This document shows positions 4,697-5,139 of a stretch of DNA of 5,139 nt, one piece after another; position 1 is the stretch's first letter; every line of letters begins with the position of its first letter. The DNA lies in NCBI GenBank assembly GCA_945982465.1, contig CAMFSB010000145.1:1-5139 (forward strand), read 5' to 3'. Both the position numbers and the translations under genes were made by a program. Under the pieces are notes generated by a model. The model saw only the letters and a program-made list of their open reading frames with translations. It was not told the origin of the DNA and did no database searches. Origin of the DNA: an uncultured Faecalibacterium sp. GTDB taxonomy: Bacteria > Bacillota > Clostridia > Oscillospirales > Ruminococcaceae.

Positions 4697-5139
4697 ACTT
4701 GATGATGTGCTGTGCGGCCAGCGTGTCGATCAGTTCGCGGCAGGTCTGCCGCCCGCAGCCCTCCAGGATCTGCCCGCCCGCTTTCGGGGGCGGGGTAAAG
4801 CTGCGGAAAATGTTGGTGGGCGACCCTTTCAGCCCAATGGTGGACGGCTCGATGAGCGGCTCGTCTTTCAGCGCCGCGTAATCCAGCACCTGCACCGGCT
4901 TGCGGAATGCGGCGTATATGCCGCTCACCGGCATATACCGCGGCGGGTTCAGCTCCCGCAGGCAGGTCAGCAGGCAGGGGGTGCGCACTTCAATGGTCTG
5001 ATAGCCATCCTCTAGCTCCCTGCGGACGCGCAGTGTGCGGCCCTCCGCCTCTAGGGCAGAGACATAGGTCACCTGCGGGAGATCCAGCTTTTCGGCGATC
5101 TGGGGGCCGACCTGGGCGGTGTCGCCGTCGATGGCCTGA
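4695..5139 (-). CDS. etfB: Electron transfer flavoprotein subunit beta, partial (5' end outside the window)
   Basis: The frame enters at the right-hand edge and ends at TAA (4697-4695), giving the last 147 residues of a protein usually about 260 long. The fragment begins QAIDGDTAQVGPQIAEKL, the conserved nucleotide-binding loop of EtfB, and continues with LPQVTYVSALEAEG, LNPPRYMPVSGIY and IGLKGSPTNIFRSFTPP, ending in the typical C-terminal tail that wraps EtfA. A GTG at 5072 could be mistaken for a start, but the conserved sequence runs straight through it. The beta site holds AMP in classical Etf and a second, bifurcating FAD in clostridial Bcd/CarCDE-type Etf; the GDTAQVGP loop fits both. 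In butyrate producers this pair commonly follows bcd and other crotonyl-CoA pathway genes, which may lie beyond the window. Confidence 0.96.
   Translation of the reverse strand, partial: QAIDGDTAQVGPQIAEKLDLPQVTYVSALEAEGRTLRVRRELEDGYQTIEVRTPCLLTCLRELNPPRYMPVSGIYAAFRKPVQVLDYAALKDEPLIEPSTIGLKGSPTNIFRSFTPPPKAGGQILEGCGRQTCRELIDTLAAQHIIK

Noticed and set aside
3758..4702. A long 314-codon plus-strand frame opposite etfA.
   Set aside because: It is the antisense shadow of etfA, with a repetitive His/Gly/Arg/Gln-rich translation and no ribosome binding site or family resemblance.
4695..5072. A complete 125-residue minus-strand gene starting at GTG 5072.
   Set aside because: The conserved EtfB sequence continues upstream without interruption to the window edge, so this GTG is an internal valine codon and the gene is simply cut by the window.
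1..5139. Search for CRISPR arrays, insertion sequences, tRNA genes, phage or toxin-antitoxin genes.
   Set aside because: I saw no regularly spaced repeats, transposase motifs, cloverleaf sequences or small paired genes; the region looks like ordinary chromosomal backbone.

Overview
The window comes from a G+C-rich bacterium and shows Firmicutes hallmarks: strong AAGGAGG-type ribosome binding sites, a SigA-type promoter, and an etfBA pair like that of anaerobic Clostridia. The best guess is a high-GC gut clostridium of the Oscillospiraceae/Ruminococcaceae type (Faecalibacterium, Subdoligranulum or Gemmiger relatives). This is inferred from protein style and base composition, not from any marker gene.

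Layout. (1) Positions 1-1840, plus strand: the end of an ABC import operon. It holds the C-terminus of a probable substrate-binding protein, a complete PotB-like permease, and a tyrosine/dual-specificity phosphatase with a perfect HCTAGKDRTG P-loop. A 17-bp hairpin terminator closes the unit. The transporter's ATPase and any second permease are not in the window and presumably lie upstream. (2) Positions 1841-2209: a non-coding gap of about 370 bases. It contains the terminator, about 180 bases with no recognisable content, a near-consensus SigA promoter (TTGGCT-N17-TATAAT) with a 14-bp palindrome over its -10/+1 region, and a roughly 100-nt G+C-rich leader able to fold into hairpins. (3) Positions 2210-3541, plus strand: rpoN (sigma-54), full length, with region I, the core-binding part, a helix-turn-helix and an RpoN box. 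An uninterrupted run of nine G lies inside the gene. (4) Positions 3542-3601: a short convergent gap with a 12-bp hairpin terminator. (5) Positions 3602-5139, minus strand: etfB (its 5' end lies beyond the window) followed by etfA. The two are tightly coupled and encode the electron-transfer flavoprotein.

How the parts work together: the first operon probably imports a small solute and may dephosphorylate it or a related target. RpoN is a global alternative sigma factor that needs an AAA+ activator not present here. EtfAB carries electrons for an acyl-CoA dehydrogenase, and in fermentative Clostridia often bifurcates electrons from NADH to crotonyl-CoA and ferredoxin. No clearly new system is visible. 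The most interesting points are the candidate operator on the rpoN promoter, the G9 tract in rpoN, and the phosphatase attached to the ABC cassette.
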